A stretch of 64,000 nt of DNA from Mycolicibacterium grossiae (GCF_008329645.1 NZ_CP043474.1:4712001-4776000); one strand, 5' to 3'; shown: positions 44,220 through 52,893, numbered from the stretch's first letter. The notes: generated by a model not told the origin, from the sequence alone. Translations and numbers: made by a program.

Positions 44220-45692
44220 ATGGGGAAACCACTAGACATCGTCATCGTCGTCGTCTACCTCGCGGCGATGCTCGCCTTCGGCTTCTGGGGCAAGACCCGC
44301 ACCCGCGACTCCGCCGACTTCCTGGTCGCCGGCCGTCGCCTCGGGCCCACCCTCTACACCGGCACCATGGCGGCCGTCGTGCTCGGCGGCGCGTCGACCG
44401 TCGGCGGCGTCGGACTCGGCTACGAGTACGGCCTGTCCGGCATGTGGCTCGTCGTCGCCATCGCCGTCGGCCTGCTGGCATTGAGCCTGCTGTTCGCCGG
44501 ACGCATCCAACGACTGCGGGTCTACACCGTCGCGCAGATGCTGAAGCTGCGCTACGGCATGGACGCGACGTCGGCGTCGGGGATCGTCATGGTGGCGTAC
44601 ACGCTGATGCTGTCGGTCACCTCGACCATCGCCTACGCCACGGTGTTCAACGTCCTGTTCGGCACCAACCGCACCGTGTCGGTGATCATCGGCGGCGCGA
44701 TCGTCATGCTCTACTCCGCGATCGGCGGCATGTGGTCGATCACCCTGACCGACATGGTGCAGTTCGTCCTCAAGACCATCGGCATCTTCGCGCTGCTGCT
44801 GCCCTTCACGTGGCACCGGGCCGGCGGCCTCGACGGCATCCGGGAACGGGCCGGCGACGCGGTCTTCGACGTGGGCGCCATCGGCACCCAGACCATCATC
44901 ACGTTCTTCGTCGTGTACAGCTTCGGCATGCTGATCGGCCAGGACATCTGGCAGCGCGTGTTCACGGCGCGCTCGCCGCGGGTGGCGAAGTGGGGCGGCA
45001 CGGCAGCCGCGGTCTACTGCCTGTTCTACGGCGTCGCCGGCGCCCTGATCGGCGCAGCCGCCTCGACGTTCCTGTCCGACGTCGAGGCCAGCGACGACGT
45101 CTACGCGCAGATCGCCGAGAGCATCCTGCCGGTCGGCATCAGCGGCGTCGTCCTCGCCGCCGCGGTGGCCGCCATGATGTCCACCGCATCCGGCGCCCTG
45201 ATCGCCACGGCGACCGTCGCCCGTACCGACGTCATGCCGCTGCTGGGCAGGCTCATCGGTCGCGGCGAGGAGACCGCGGACGTCGACGACGCCCGCGACG
45301 TGCACTCCGACCGCCGCTACGTGGTGGTGCTCGGCATCGTCGTCATCGTCATCGCCGCACTGCTCAACGACGTCGTCGCCGCGCTCACCGTCGCCTACGA
45401 CATCCTGGTCGGCGGACTGCTGGTGTCGATCCTCGGCGGCTTCCTGTGGAGACGCGCCACCGGGACCGGTGCGCTGTGGTCGATGATCGCCGGCACGGTC
45501 GTCACGCTCGGCACCATGGTCGCCGTCGGCGACGTCCTCGCCAACGAGCCGATCTACTTCGGCCTCGCCGCGAGCCTGCTGGCCTACGTCGTCGGCAGCC
45601 TGCTGACCACGCGCACCCCGGCCGAGGTGCTCGACGTGTGGACCACGCGGCTAGCCGGCCGGGACGACGCCGTGCCCGCCACCCGGACCTGA
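44220..45692 (+). CDS. Sodium:solute symporter (SSF family)
   Basis: A 490-residue transporter with about thirteen membrane helices. SSF hallmarks include DFLVAGRRLGPTLYTGTM after helix 1 and the region AAAVAAMMSTASGALIATAT near residue 320. SSF proteins use the sodium gradient to import amino acids, sugars, polyamines or urea. AGGAGA (44209-44214) lies just before the ATG at 44220, 9 nt after the ThDP-enzyme stop, so it is the last gene of the operon. It may take up another substrate of the same pathway. Confidence 0.9.
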   Translation: MGKPLDIVIVVVYLAAMLAFGFWGKTRTRDSADFLVAGRRLGPTLYTGTMAAVVLGGASTVGGVGLGYEYGLSGMWLVVAIAVGLLALSLLFAGRIQRLRVYTVAQMLKLRYGMDATSASGIVMVAYTLMLSVTSTIAYATVFNVLFGTNRTVSVIIGGAIVMLYSAIGGMWSITLTDMVQFVLKTIGIFALLLPFTWHRAGGLDGIRERAGDAVFDVGAIGTQTIITFFVVYSFGMLIGQDIWQRVFTARSPRVAKWGGTAAAVYCLFYGVAGALIGAAASTFLSDVEASDDVYAQIAESILPVGISGVVLAAAVAAMMSTASGALIATATVARTDVMPLLGRLIGRGEETADVDDARDVHSDRRYVVVLGIVVIVIAALLNDVVAALTVAYDILVGGLLVSILGGFLWRRATGTGALWSMIAGTVVTLGTMVAVGDVLANEPIYFGLAASLLAYVVGSLLTTRTPAEVLDVWTTRLAGRDDAVPATRT

Positions 45693-45715
45693 CCCCAAAC
45701 CCGTTCGCCTACGCC

Positions 45716-45721
45716 TAGACT
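45716..45721 (+). promoter_or_regulatory. -10-like box for leaderless lipoprotein gene
   Basis: TAGACT ends 7 nt before the ATG at 45729, with no ribosome-binding site. It is placed in the 36-bp gap after the symporter gene and suggests a new transcription start. Confidence 0.5.
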
Positions 45722-45728
45722 CACGCCC

Positions 45729-46229
45729 ATGATCCGCCCGGCGCCGTGCGTCGCGAGCGTCGTGCTCGCGCTGCTCACCGCGTGTTCCGGCGGTGCAGGT
45801 CCGGCCGTGCCGGCCGTGCCGTCTACGGCGGTGGCCCAGCCGAGCAGCGCCGAACCACCGCCGGCCGTCGCGCGGCCACCCGTCGTCAAGCCGTGGGTGG
45901 ACCTCACCGTCGGCGAGTGCGTCGCCGACGTCCCGGCCGTCGACGTCGGCGAGTCGACGGTGTCGGTGGTCGACTGCGCGGCACCCCATCGCGCGGAGGT
46001 GTACCTGCTCGCGCCGGTGGCGGTCGACGCCGCGCTCGCCGACGTCGGCGACCAGGCCTGCGCGGCCGGCGTCGACGCCTACACCGGAGGGCGTCGCGAC
46101 CTGGCGGTCACCTACCTGATCGACTCGAAACAGGACCGCACTGGAGCCATCCGGTTGCCCAGCACGGTCATCTGCATGCTGCAGTCCGCGACCGGCGCGC
46201 CGCTCACGGCGCCCGTCGCGCGAGGATGA
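45729..46229 (+). CDS. Lipoprotein with septum-formation-like domain
   Basis: A 166-residue lipoprotein with lipobox LTAC (C19), a Pro/Ala-rich linker and a C-terminal domain with VGECVADVP and VVDCAAPHRAEVYLLAPV, a pattern like the actinobacterial septum-formation family (pfam Septum_form), whose members are extracytoplasmic and of uncertain role. A later CAAGVDAYTGG and ICMLQ supply two more cysteines. It is followed within 5 bp by a flavin-dependent oxidoreductase gene, but a functional link is not obvious. Confidence 0.8.
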   Translation: MIRPAPCVASVVLALLTACSGGAGPAVPAVPSTAVAQPSSAEPPPAVARPPVVKPWVDLTVGECVADVPAVDVGESTVSVVDCAAPHRAEVYLLAPVAVDAALADVGDQACAAGVDAYTGGRRDLAVTYLIDSKQDRTGAIRLPSTVICMLQSATGAPLTAPVARG

Positions 46230-46233
46230 CGCG

Positions 46234-47025
46234 ATGACCGTCGATCCCATCGTGGGCTGCGTCTTCCGCCCGCAGAACCCCCCCGAACGCCTCACCGCGG
46301 CAGCGCGGGCCGCCGACGACGTGGGCGTCGAGGAGATCTGGCTGTGGGAGGACTGCTTCCTGCACGGCGGCCTCACCGCCGCGGCGATCACGCTGGCGGG
46401 CAGCGAACGGGTGCGGATCGGCGTCGGCGTGCTGCCGGTCCCGCTGCGCAACGTCGCCCTCACCGCCATGGAGATCGCCACGCTGGAGCGCGCCTTCCCG
46501 GGACGGCTGCGCGTCGGCGTCGGCCACGGCGTGCAGGACTGGATGAGCCAGGTCGGCGCCCGGGTCGCCTCGCCGCTGACCCTGCTGCGCGAGTACGCCA
46601 CGGCGCTGCACCGGCTGCTGCGCGGCGACACCGTCACCGTCGCCGGCCGCTACGTGACGCTGACCGACGTGCGACTCGACTGGCCGCCGCCCGCGCCGGT
46701 GGACGTGCTGCTCGGTGCCACCGGTCCCAAGACCCTCGCGCTGGCCGGCGAGGTGGCCGCCGGGACGGTGCTCACTGGCGGCACCAGCCCGGACGGCGTC
46801 CGCGACGCCGTGGCCGTGATCCGTGCGCACGCGCCGGATCCCGACGCGCACCGGGTGGTCACCTACGTGCCGGTCGACGGCGACGCCGCCGCGCTGGCCG
46901 ATGCGGTCCGGCGGTGGCATCGTGCGGGCAGCGACACCGTGGTGCTCGAACCTCCCGCGGACGCCGACGGCGTGGCGTTCATCCGCGCCGTCGGCGACGG
47001 CGTGCTTCCCGCGTTGCGCGGCTGA
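46234..47025 (+). CDS. LLM-class flavin/F420-dependent oxidoreductase
   Basis: A 263-residue luciferase-like TIM-barrel protein, on the short side for the family (about 290-340). Motifs include EEIWLWEDCFLHGGLT, ERVRIGVGVLPVPLRNV and GRLRVGVGHGVQDWMSQVG, with VDVLLGATGPKTLALAGE in the C-terminal half. It likely uses F420 or FMN to reduce or oxidise an unknown compound. The ATG at 46234 lies 5 nt after the lipoprotein stop, so the genes are probably co-transcribed. It ends 5 bp before the convergent small secreted-protein gene. Confidence 0.85.
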   Translation: MTVDPIVGCVFRPQNPPERLTAAARAADDVGVEEIWLWEDCFLHGGLTAAAITLAGSERVRIGVGVLPVPLRNVALTAMEIATLERAFPGRLRVGVGHGVQDWMSQVGARVASPLTLLREYATALHRLLRGDTVTVAGRYVTLTDVRLDWPPPAPVDVLLGATGPKTLALAGEVAAGTVLTGGTSPDGVRDAVAVIRAHAPDPDAHRVVTYVPVDGDAAALADAVRRWHRAGSDTVVLEPPADADGVAFIRAVGDGVLPALRG

Positions 47026-47030
47026 GCATC

Positions 47031-47255
47031 TCAGATGCCGGTGAGGTAACCGTACGGGTACTCGAACGGCGACGGCGCCGGCGCGGTCGGGCCGAAGCGA
47101 CCCTCGTAGTCGCCGGGCGTCTCGCACACCGCCGGCGTCCGCGCACCGTCGCTGCAGGACGGTGCATCGGCAGACGCGCTCGGACTCAGGGCGATTCCGG
47201 CAGCGATCGCACCGGCTGCCAGTCCGGCCAGGATCAGGGTCGGCTGAACGGTCAT
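47031..47255 (-). CDS. Small secreted protein
   Basis: A 74-residue protein with a signal peptide of about 29 residues (LAGLAAGAIAAGIALSPSASA) and a mature part of about 45 residues containing two cysteines (PSCSDGARTPAVCETPGDY) and an aromatic tail (FEYPYGYLTG). AAGGAG about 7 nt before the ATG at 47255 supports this start over an upstream in-frame codon. Mycobacterial exported micro-proteins of this kind have no known role. Confidence 0.72.
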   Translation of the reverse strand: MTVQPTLILAGLAAGAIAAGIALSPSASADAPSCSDGARTPAVCETPGDYEGRFGPTAPAPSPFEYPYGYLTGI

Positions 47256-47398
47256 GTCGTGCTCCTTCAGGTCCTCTGCGCTCGCGGTGAGCGCTCGTCG
47301 AGCATCTCCCCGGCGACCACCCCGTGGCATCGCCGCGAGCACCCACCGATCGGTCGGGCATTCCGCACGCGGCACTACCGGCTAGCGGTACCCGGCGC

Positions 47399-47620
47399 TC
47401 AGCGGGTCAGTTCGGCGACGATCGTCGGCGACCACGCCGCGACGCGGCCATCGACACCATGTCGGCGCGCGGCGACGTCGTCACGACCCCAGACTCCGCC
47501 GATCGCGTTGCGTTGCAACCGATCCCAATCCGGCAGCGGCCCGCGGTCGCGCACCCGTTGCGGCACGCACCACAGCCGCTGCCACCTCCGGCGGTCCCCC
47601 GGCCCTTCTCCCCTACCCAT
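47399..47620 (-). CDS. Possible small hypothetical gene
   Basis: A 73-codon open frame starting at ATG 47620, rich in Arg, Trp and Gly (QRLWCVPQRVRDRGPLPDWD). No recognised family, membrane segment or ribosome-binding site with good spacing. The 416-bp stretch 47256-47671 otherwise holds nothing I can name, so this is either a small gene or a spacer with chance coding potential. Confidence 0.35.
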   Translation of the reverse strand: MGRGEGPGDRRRWQRLWCVPQRVRDRGPLPDWDRLQRNAIGGVWGRDDVAARRHGVDGRVAAWSPTIVAELTR

Positions 47621-47671
47621 GCACCGACGATAGAAAGCGACCACCGTCGGCGTCGAACGATTTTCCGCCTC

Positions 47672-48697
47672 TCAGGGCGTCAGCGTCACCTTGACGCAGT
47701 CGGCCGAGCGCGCGGCCACCGCGGCATAGGCGGCGTCGGCATCGGCCAGGGCGAAGGAGTGGGTGAACACGTCATTGGCGTCGAGCCGGCCGGCCCGCAA
47801 CAGCGGGATCAGCTGCGGCCAGGTCGACTGCACCGGCGCGGTGGTCATCCGCAGCGTCACGCTGCGGACCAGACTCATCAGCGCCGGGAACGGAAACGGC
47901 TCGAGGTCGTGCACGCCCACCACCGACACGGTGCCGCCGGCGCGCACGCAGTTCAGCGCGGCGGTCATCGTGGTGTCGTTGCCGACGGCGTCGATCACCG
48001 ATGCCGCCCCGCGACCGGCAGTGGCGGCGTGCACCTCGCCGACGTCTTCCGGTGCCAGCGGTGTGGCACCGCTTTGCGCGGCACGCTCCCGGCGGCCCGG
48101 CACCGGGTCGACGGCGAACACCGTGCCCGCGCCCTGGGCGACGGCGCTGCGCACCGCGCACAGACCGACGGCCCCGAGTCCGAAGACCACCACCGTGGCA
48201 CCGGGGGTGATGTCGGCGCGCTGCGCGCCCGCCCACCCGGTGGCCAGATTGTCGGTGAGCAGCAGTGCCGCCTCGGTGCCGACGTCCTCGGGCAGTGCCA
48301 GCAGCTGGAAGTCGGCGGCGGGCACCGCCAGCAGTTCGGCCTGCGCACCACCGAGCGCCCCGGAGCCGAAGATCCGCGGACCCGACACGCACGTCACCGG
48401 GTCCGCGGTCGCACATCCCGCGCAGTGGCCGCATCCGGCTACCGACGACACCAGCACCTGGTCGCCCACCCGCACCGTCCGCACGTCGGGGCCGACCTCG
48501 ACCACCTCGCCGACCGCCTCGTGGCCGAGCGAGACGGGCGCGACGAGCGGATAGTCGCCCTCATAGAAGTGCAGGTCGGACCCGCAGATCGCCGTCGCCG
48601 TGACCCGCACCACGGCGCCGTCCGGTCCGGGCAGCACCGGGTCGGGCAGCGTGTCGACGCGGACGGTGCCGGGGGTGTCGATGACGACGGCGCGCAT
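47672..48697 (-). CDS. Zinc-binding alcohol dehydrogenase
   Basis: A 341-residue medium-chain dehydrogenase. Catalytic zinc residues lie in ATAICGSDLHFYEGDYP and GHEAVGEVVEVG, the structural zinc motif is CGHCAGCATADPVTC, and the NAD motif GLGAVGLCAVRSA lies at about residues 165-177. It resembles sorbitol/threonine-dehydrogenase-like or mycobacterial AdhX proteins; the substrate is unknown. The ATG at 48697 gives the usual family start MRAVV. It is divergent from the DedA/TVP38-type membrane gene, 36 bp apart. Confidence 0.9.
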   Translation of the reverse strand: MRAVVIDTPGTVRVDTLPDPVLPGPDGAVVRVTATAICGSDLHFYEGDYPLVAPVSLGHEAVGEVVEVGPDVRTVRVGDQVLVSSVAGCGHCAGCATADPVTCVSGPRIFGSGALGGAQAELLAVPAADFQLLALPEDVGTEAALLLTDNLATGWAGAQRADITPGATVVVFGLGAVGLCAVRSAVAQGAGTVFAVDPVPGRRERAAQSGATPLAPEDVGEVHAATAGRGAASVIDAVGNDTTMTAALNCVRAGGTVSVVGVHDLEPFPFPALMSLVRSVTLRMTTAPVQSTWPQLIPLLRAGRLDANDVFTHSFALADADAAYAAVAARSADCVKVTLTP

Positions 48698-48733
48698 GGC
48701 TGCCGAGTGTATTGCGGCACAATCGCGGTCGAC

Positions 48734-49462
48734 ATGAAGAACGAGGACATCGGCGGGAACGAGGACGTCGGCGACAGCGAGGCCGTCGGCGACAGCGAGG
48801 CCACGGGCAGCCGTCGCCCGCACGTCGTGCGGCTGGTCGTGTTCGCGGCGTTCCTGGCGGTGTTGTTCGTGCTCTTCACCGTCACCGGCGTCCTCGACGT
48901 CGGCGCGGTGCGCGGCGCCGTCGCCGAAACCGGGCCACTCGCGCCGGTCGCGTACGTCGTGGCGTCGGCGTGCCTGGGCGCGATCCTGGTGCCGGGGCCG
49001 ATCCTGGCGGCGGGCAGCGGCCTGCTGTTCGGTCCGCTACTCGGCACGTTCGTGACGCTCGGCTCGGCGATGGGCACCGCCGTGCTCACCAGCCTGATCG
49101 GCCGGCGGGCCGGCCGGGACAGCGCCCGTGCCCTGCTCGGCCCGCGGCGCGCCGACTGGCTCGACGACCGCATCGAACGGCTGGGGTTGTGGGCGGTCGT
49201 CGGGCAGCGGTTCGTGCCGGGGATCTCCGACGCGCTCGCCTCGTATGCGTTCGGCGCGTTCGGAGTTCCGGTGTGGCAGATGGCCGTTGGCGCCTTCATC
49301 GGGTCGGCACCGCGGGCGTTCGTCTACACCGCCCTGGGCGCATCGATCGGGGATCTCTCGGCGCCGCTGGCCTATTCGGCGATCGCCGTCTGGTGCGTCA
49401 CCGCCATCGTCGGGGCCTTCGCCGCGCACCGCGGCTACCGGGCCTGGCGCAGGCGGTCCTAG
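48734..49462 (+). CDS. TVP38/TMEM64 (DedA-like, SNARE-associated) membrane protein
   Basis: A 242-residue integral membrane protein of the TVP38/TMEM64/DedA superfamily with about six hydrophobic segments and the family core GPLLGTFVTLGSAMGTAVLTSLIGRRAGR and VGQRFVPGISDALASYAFG (each shown in part here). Relatives are thought to flip or move lipids. The N-terminal 30 residues are acidic and repeated (VGDSEA twice), coded by an 18-bp tandem duplication. The ATG at 48734 lies 13 nt after a CACAAT box, so the leader is short. Its stop shares CTAG with the convergent KstD-like gene. Confidence 0.85.
   Translation: MKNEDIGGNEDVGDSEAVGDSEATGSRRPHVVRLVVFAAFLAVLFVLFTVTGVLDVGAVRGAVAETGPLAPVAYVVASACLGAILVPGPILAAGSGLLFGPLLGTFVTLGSAMGTAVLTSLIGRRAGRDSARALLGPRRADWLDDRIERLGLWAVVGQRFVPGISDALASYAFGAFGVPVWQMAVGAFIGSAPRAFVYTALGASIGDLSAPLAYSAIAVWCVTAIVGAFAAHRGYRAWRRRS
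48767..48802 (+). repeat. 18-bp tandem duplication in the DedA-like gene
   Basis: Units 48767-48784 and 48785-48802 are identical and encode VGDSEA twice in the cytoplasmic N-terminus. Confidence 0.9.
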
Positions 49463-50997
49463 CCACGGGTCGCCATGTGCCGCGCGGCGAGGTAACTGAA
49501 CAGCAGCGAGGCGCCGATGGGGTTGCCGCCGCCGGGGTAAGTCTCACCGGATACCGCGGCCATGGTGTTGCCCGCCGCGTACAGGCCCGCAATCGGCCGA
49601 TCCGCCGCGTCGAGCACCCGGCCGTGCACGTCGGTCCGCAGGCCGCCCTTGGTCCCGAGGTCGGACACCCCGAACGCCGCAGCGCGGTAGGGCGGGGTGT
49701 CGATGGGCGTCATCGGCGGTGCGCCACCGGTGAACGCGAGGTCGAAGGGCTCGCTGCCGCGGCCGAAGTCGTCGTCGGCGCCGGCGGCCACCAGCTCGTT
49801 GAACCGCCGCACGGTCGCTGCCAGGGCGTCGGCGGGCACGTCGATCACCTCGGCCAGTTCGTCGAGCGTCGCCGCCGAGCGCCACAGGCCCGAGGAGGCG
49901 TACTCGTCGGCCGGGGCGAGGGAGACGTTGGTCGCCAGCACGGGTGGCGCCTCCCCGGCGCGGCTGTCGTAGACCAACCAGAACGGCCGGTCGACGGTGC
50001 CGTCGGCCATGGCGGCCAGGATGCGGCGGCCGGACCGGTCGTAGGCCGCGGACTCGTCGACGAAGCGCTGCCCGGACCGGTCGACGAAGACGCCGCCGGT
50101 GATGCCGAGCGCGAACGCCGCACGGCCGTCGGGGTGGATCAATCCGGGCGACCACCACGCCTGGTCCATCAGGTCGGTGGCGGCACCGGCGGCGATGGCG
50201 GCGCGGTGCGCGAGGCCGACGTTGGCCGGCGCGCCCATGGTGTCCTCGACGCGTCCGGGCACGCCGAACTCGGCGCGCATGGCGGCGTTCCGTTCGAAAC
50301 CGCCGGCGGCCAGCAGCACGCCGCGCCGGGCGCGGATCACCTGCCGCTCGCCCTGATGCTCCACGACCGCGCCGATGACGTCGCCGTCGTCGACGACGAG
50401 GTCCACCAGCCGGGTGGACAGGTGCGCGGTCACCCGTTCGTCGTCGGCCATCGCGGCCAGGAAGCGTCCGACCAGTGCCCGCCCGCCGGTGAGCAATTCG
50501 GGCTGCGGGGCGCCGAGCCGTTCGTGGTCGAGCGGCCCGCGCACCAGCCCGCGGAAGCGGCCGAGTCGCTCGTCGGGGATCGCCTTGGACACGATGTGCC
50601 GCATGCCGTCGGCGCGGGCACCGTCGACCGCGCCGTAGTAGTCCGGCCAGGGCAGCACCTTGAAGCCGAACCGCGAGTCGGCCTCCAGGTACTCGATGAA
50701 CGCGGCGCCGCCGCGGACGTAGGCCTCCTGCAGCGCGGCGGGCGTGCGGTCACCGACGACCGCACGGAAGTACCGCAGCGCGTCGTCGACGGTGTCGTCG
50801 CACCCCGCGCGCACCAGGACCGGGTTGCACGGAAACCACATGCCGCCGCCACCGGAGTAGGCGGTGGTACCGCCGAAGCGGTCGGTGGCCTCGATCAGCG
50901 CGACGGAGAGTCCCTCGCGCGCAGCGGTATACGCCCCGGCGACACCGCCGCCCGAACCGACGACCAGGACGTCGACCACCTCGTCGAGGGCCTTCAC
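49459..50997 (-). CDS. FAD-binding dehydrogenase, 3-ketosteroid-delta1-dehydrogenase-like
   Basis: A 512-residue flavoprotein of the fumarate reductase/KstD family. FAD motifs are VLVVGSGGGVAGAYTA near the start and GLYAAGNTMAAVSGETYPGG near the end; RFGGTTAYSGGGGMWFP is the KstD-type loop. Such enzymes introduce a 1,2 double bond in 3-ketosteroids, yet mycobacteria have several paralogues with other substrates, so steroid activity is not assured. The start is GTG at 50997. Its stop shares CTAG with the DedA-like gene. Confidence 0.87.
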   Translation of the reverse strand: MKALDEVVDVLVVGSGGGVAGAYTAAREGLSVALIEATDRFGGTTAYSGGGGMWFPCNPVLVRAGCDDTVDDALRYFRAVVGDRTPAALQEAYVRGGAAFIEYLEADSRFGFKVLPWPDYYGAVDGARADGMRHIVSKAIPDERLGRFRGLVRGPLDHERLGAPQPELLTGGRALVGRFLAAMADDERVTAHLSTRLVDLVVDDGDVIGAVVEHQGERQVIRARRGVLLAAGGFERNAAMRAEFGVPGRVEDTMGAPANVGLAHRAAIAAGAATDLMDQAWWSPGLIHPDGRAAFALGITGGVFVDRSGQRFVDESAAYDRSGRRILAAMADGTVDRPFWLVYDSRAGEAPPVLATNVSLAPADEYASSGLWRSAATLDELAEVIDVPADALAATVRRFNELVAAGADDDFGRGSEPFDLAFTGGAPPMTPIDTPPYRAAAFGVSDLGTKGGLRTDVHGRVLDAADRPIAGLYAAGNTMAAVSGETYPGGGNPIGASLLFSYLAARHMATRG

Positions 50998-51034
50998 GCA
51001 GTGAGACCCTACGCGGGACGGACCCGCGCCGCGG

Positions 51035-51307
51035 TCAGTTCGGGTGGTTGCCCGGCAGGTTGCCCGGCGCCGGCGTCGGCAGGCCCGGCGCCTTGACCGT
51101 CGGGGTGAACAGGTTGCCGCCGGTGGGGTTGATGCTCTTCTCGGTGGGCGACGGCGGCGGAGCGGACGTCGTCGAGGTGGTCGTGGTCGTCGACGGCGTG
51201 GACGGCTCGGTGCCCTCGTCGTTGGAGCACGCCACCAGCGCCGCCCCGGCCACCGCGGCGATGCCCACCGCGGCTGCGGCGCGACGCCGCCAGTCAGTCT
51301 TCGTCAT
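51035..51307 (-). CDS. Small Thr/Pro-rich lipoprotein
   Basis: A 90-residue lipoprotein: signal with lipobox LVAC (C27), then a Thr/Ser/Pro run (TTTTTSTTSAPPP) and a short tail ending PGNLPGNHPN. The Thr-rich part may be O-mannosylated, as known for mycobacterial lipoproteins. It lies 37 bp upstream of the KstD-like gene on the same strand; link unknown. Confidence 0.75.
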   Translation of the reverse strand: MTKTDWRRRAAAAVGIAAVAGAALVACSNDEGTEPSTPSTTTTTSTTSAPPPSPTEKSINPTGGNLFTPTVKAPGLPTPAPGNLPGNHPN

Positions 51308-51390
51308 CTCGTTCGCCCTTCCCGTACCGATGTACGAAGCGCAGCATAGGCACTCCGGCGGCGGCGCGCGCGGGCAGCGGGGAACTCGGG

Positions 51391-51464
51391 TGGGGCGGGC
51401 GGGGCTCGAACCCGCGACCTAGGGATTATGAGTCCCCAGCTCTGACCGACTGAGCTACCGCCCC
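51391..51464 (-). tRNA. tRNA with anticodon CAU (Met elongator or Ile2)
   Basis: A 74-nt cloverleaf on the minus strand. The acceptor arms GGGGCGG and CCGCCCC pair fully, D-stem GCTC/GAGC, anticodon stem GGGGA/TCCCT with loop CTCATAA giving anticodon CAT, and T-stem GCGGG/CCCGC with loop TTCGAGC. Discriminator is A and the CCA end is not encoded. CAT means methionine, or isoleucine if the C is modified to lysidine; sequence alone does not decide here. It lies between a lipoprotein gene and pmbA. Confidence 0.93.
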
Positions 51465-51522
51465 CGGTGCGCATGGCGCCGGCCCATCTTGTCATGGGCG
51501 CGCCCGCCGCACGCCCGGGCGG

Positions 51523-52893
51523 TCAGCGCGCCTGGCTGACCGACGACATGTGGAAGTCCGGGATGCGCAGCGACGGCATCGCCGCGCGGGTCGCCCAGTC
51601 GCCCCACTCCCGCGGCAGCGTGACCTCGCTGACGCCGGCCTCGGTGGTCCGCCGCAGCAGGTCCAGCGGACTCTCGTTGAACCGGAAGTTGTTCACCTCG
51701 GCGGTGACCTCGCCGTCCTCGATCAGGTACACCCCGTCGCGGGTCAGCCCGGTCAGCAGCAGCACCGTGGGGTCGACCTCGCGGATGTACCACAGCGTCG
51801 TCAGCAACAGCCCGCGTTCGGTGCGCGCCACCATGTCCGCGAGGGTCGCGGTGCCCCCGGTCATCAGCAGGTTGTCGGCGCCCACGGTCACCGGCACGTC
51901 GAATTCGCGTGCGGCGGCGCGCGGATAGGCCAGGGCGTTCACCGCGCCATCGCGGATCCAGTCGACCCGGCCGACGTCCATGCCGTTGTCGAACACCGAC
52001 AGCCGCTGCGACGAACTGGCCGCCGTCACGAAGGGCGTGCACTCCAAGCCCGTGGCGGCGGCGTCGGAGTACAGGTCCAAACCCAGATCGGTGAGGCGCT
52101 CCCCCACCCGGGTGCCGCCCGGGGCCGACAGCGCGGTGCGGCCCTCCTGCGCGCCGCGGCCGTCCATGCTCCAGGTCAGGTAGATCATCATGTCGGCCAC
52201 CGTCGACGGCGGCATCAGCGTCTCGTAGCGGCCTGCCGGCAGCTCCACCGACCGGCGGCCCCAGTCGAGCCGCGTCGACAGGTCGGCCAGCATGGACTCG
52301 ACGGGGACGTCGACGAAGTCGGGCGTGCTGACACCGGCCCACGCGCTCGAGCCACTGCGCTTGGCGTTGATCTCCACCGTGCCGGTCGGCTGGGTGTGCC
52401 TGCGCCGCAATCCGTTCGACGTCGCCACGAACACGGTCTCCAGCTCGTGCCGGGCGAAGCCGTAGAGCACGTCCTCGCCACGGAACCCCTGCGCGAGGTC
52501 GCCGGCGACCCCGCCGAAGACGTCGGCGCCGGTCGTCGGGACCGGGGCGTGCCAGTCCGCGGGCTCGGCGGTGCCGGCGAGCGCAGGTGCGGCGTCGCGC
52601 GCCTCGGTGGCCGCCGCGGCCGCGCGCTGCGACGCCCGCACCAGCGCGGCGACCGCCTCGGGGTGCACCTCGCTCGAGGTGACCGACCCGACGAACGCCC
52701 GATCATCCCGGCGGATGATCGAGACGACGGTCGTGTCGCGGCTGCGGGACTCGCCGTTGGTGGTCATCGAGTTGCCCGCCCACCGCAGCGACGCCGCGGA
52801 CCGGTCGGTCACCAGGACGATCGTCTCGTCGGCGCCGCGCAACCGCGCCGCCTCGGCCAGCGCGAGTTCGACCACCCGGGGTGCACCGATCAT
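51523..52893 (-). CDS. PmbA/TldE-type metalloprotease-related protein
   Basis: A 456-residue TldD/PmbA-family protein, the member without the HExxxH zinc motif. In characterised bacteria TldD and TldE (PmbA) form a heterodimer that trims peptides, for example in maturation of modified peptides and antitoxin decay. Motifs such as SNGLRRRHTQPTGTVEINAK, DNLLMTGGTATLADMV and VNNFRFNESPLDLLR fit the family. The start overlaps the tldD stop as ATGA. The size agrees with M. tuberculosis Rv2314c (457). TldD and this protein should act as a pair. Confidence 0.9.
   Translation of the reverse strand: MIGAPRVVELALAEAARLRGADETIVLVTDRSAASLRWAGNSMTTNGESRSRDTTVVSIIRRDDRAFVGSVTSSEVHPEAVAALVRASQRAAAAATEARDAAPALAGTAEPADWHAPVPTTGADVFGGVAGDLAQGFRGEDVLYGFARHELETVFVATSNGLRRRHTQPTGTVEINAKRSGSSAWAGVSTPDFVDVPVESMLADLSTRLDWGRRSVELPAGRYETLMPPSTVADMMIYLTWSMDGRGAQEGRTALSAPGGTRVGERLTDLGLDLYSDAAATGLECTPFVTAASSSQRLSVFDNGMDVGRVDWIRDGAVNALAYPRAAAREFDVPVTVGADNLLMTGGTATLADMVARTERGLLLTTLWYIREVDPTVLLLTGLTRDGVYLIEDGEVTAEVNNFRFNESPLDLLRRTTEAGVSEVTLPREWGDWATRAAMPSLRIPDFHMSSVSQAR

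Noticed and set aside
47023..47033. A terminator hairpin at the LLM/small-protein junction
   Set aside because: The CTGAG-CAT-CTCAG dyad has only 5-bp arms and is formed by the two stop codons; too weak to call.
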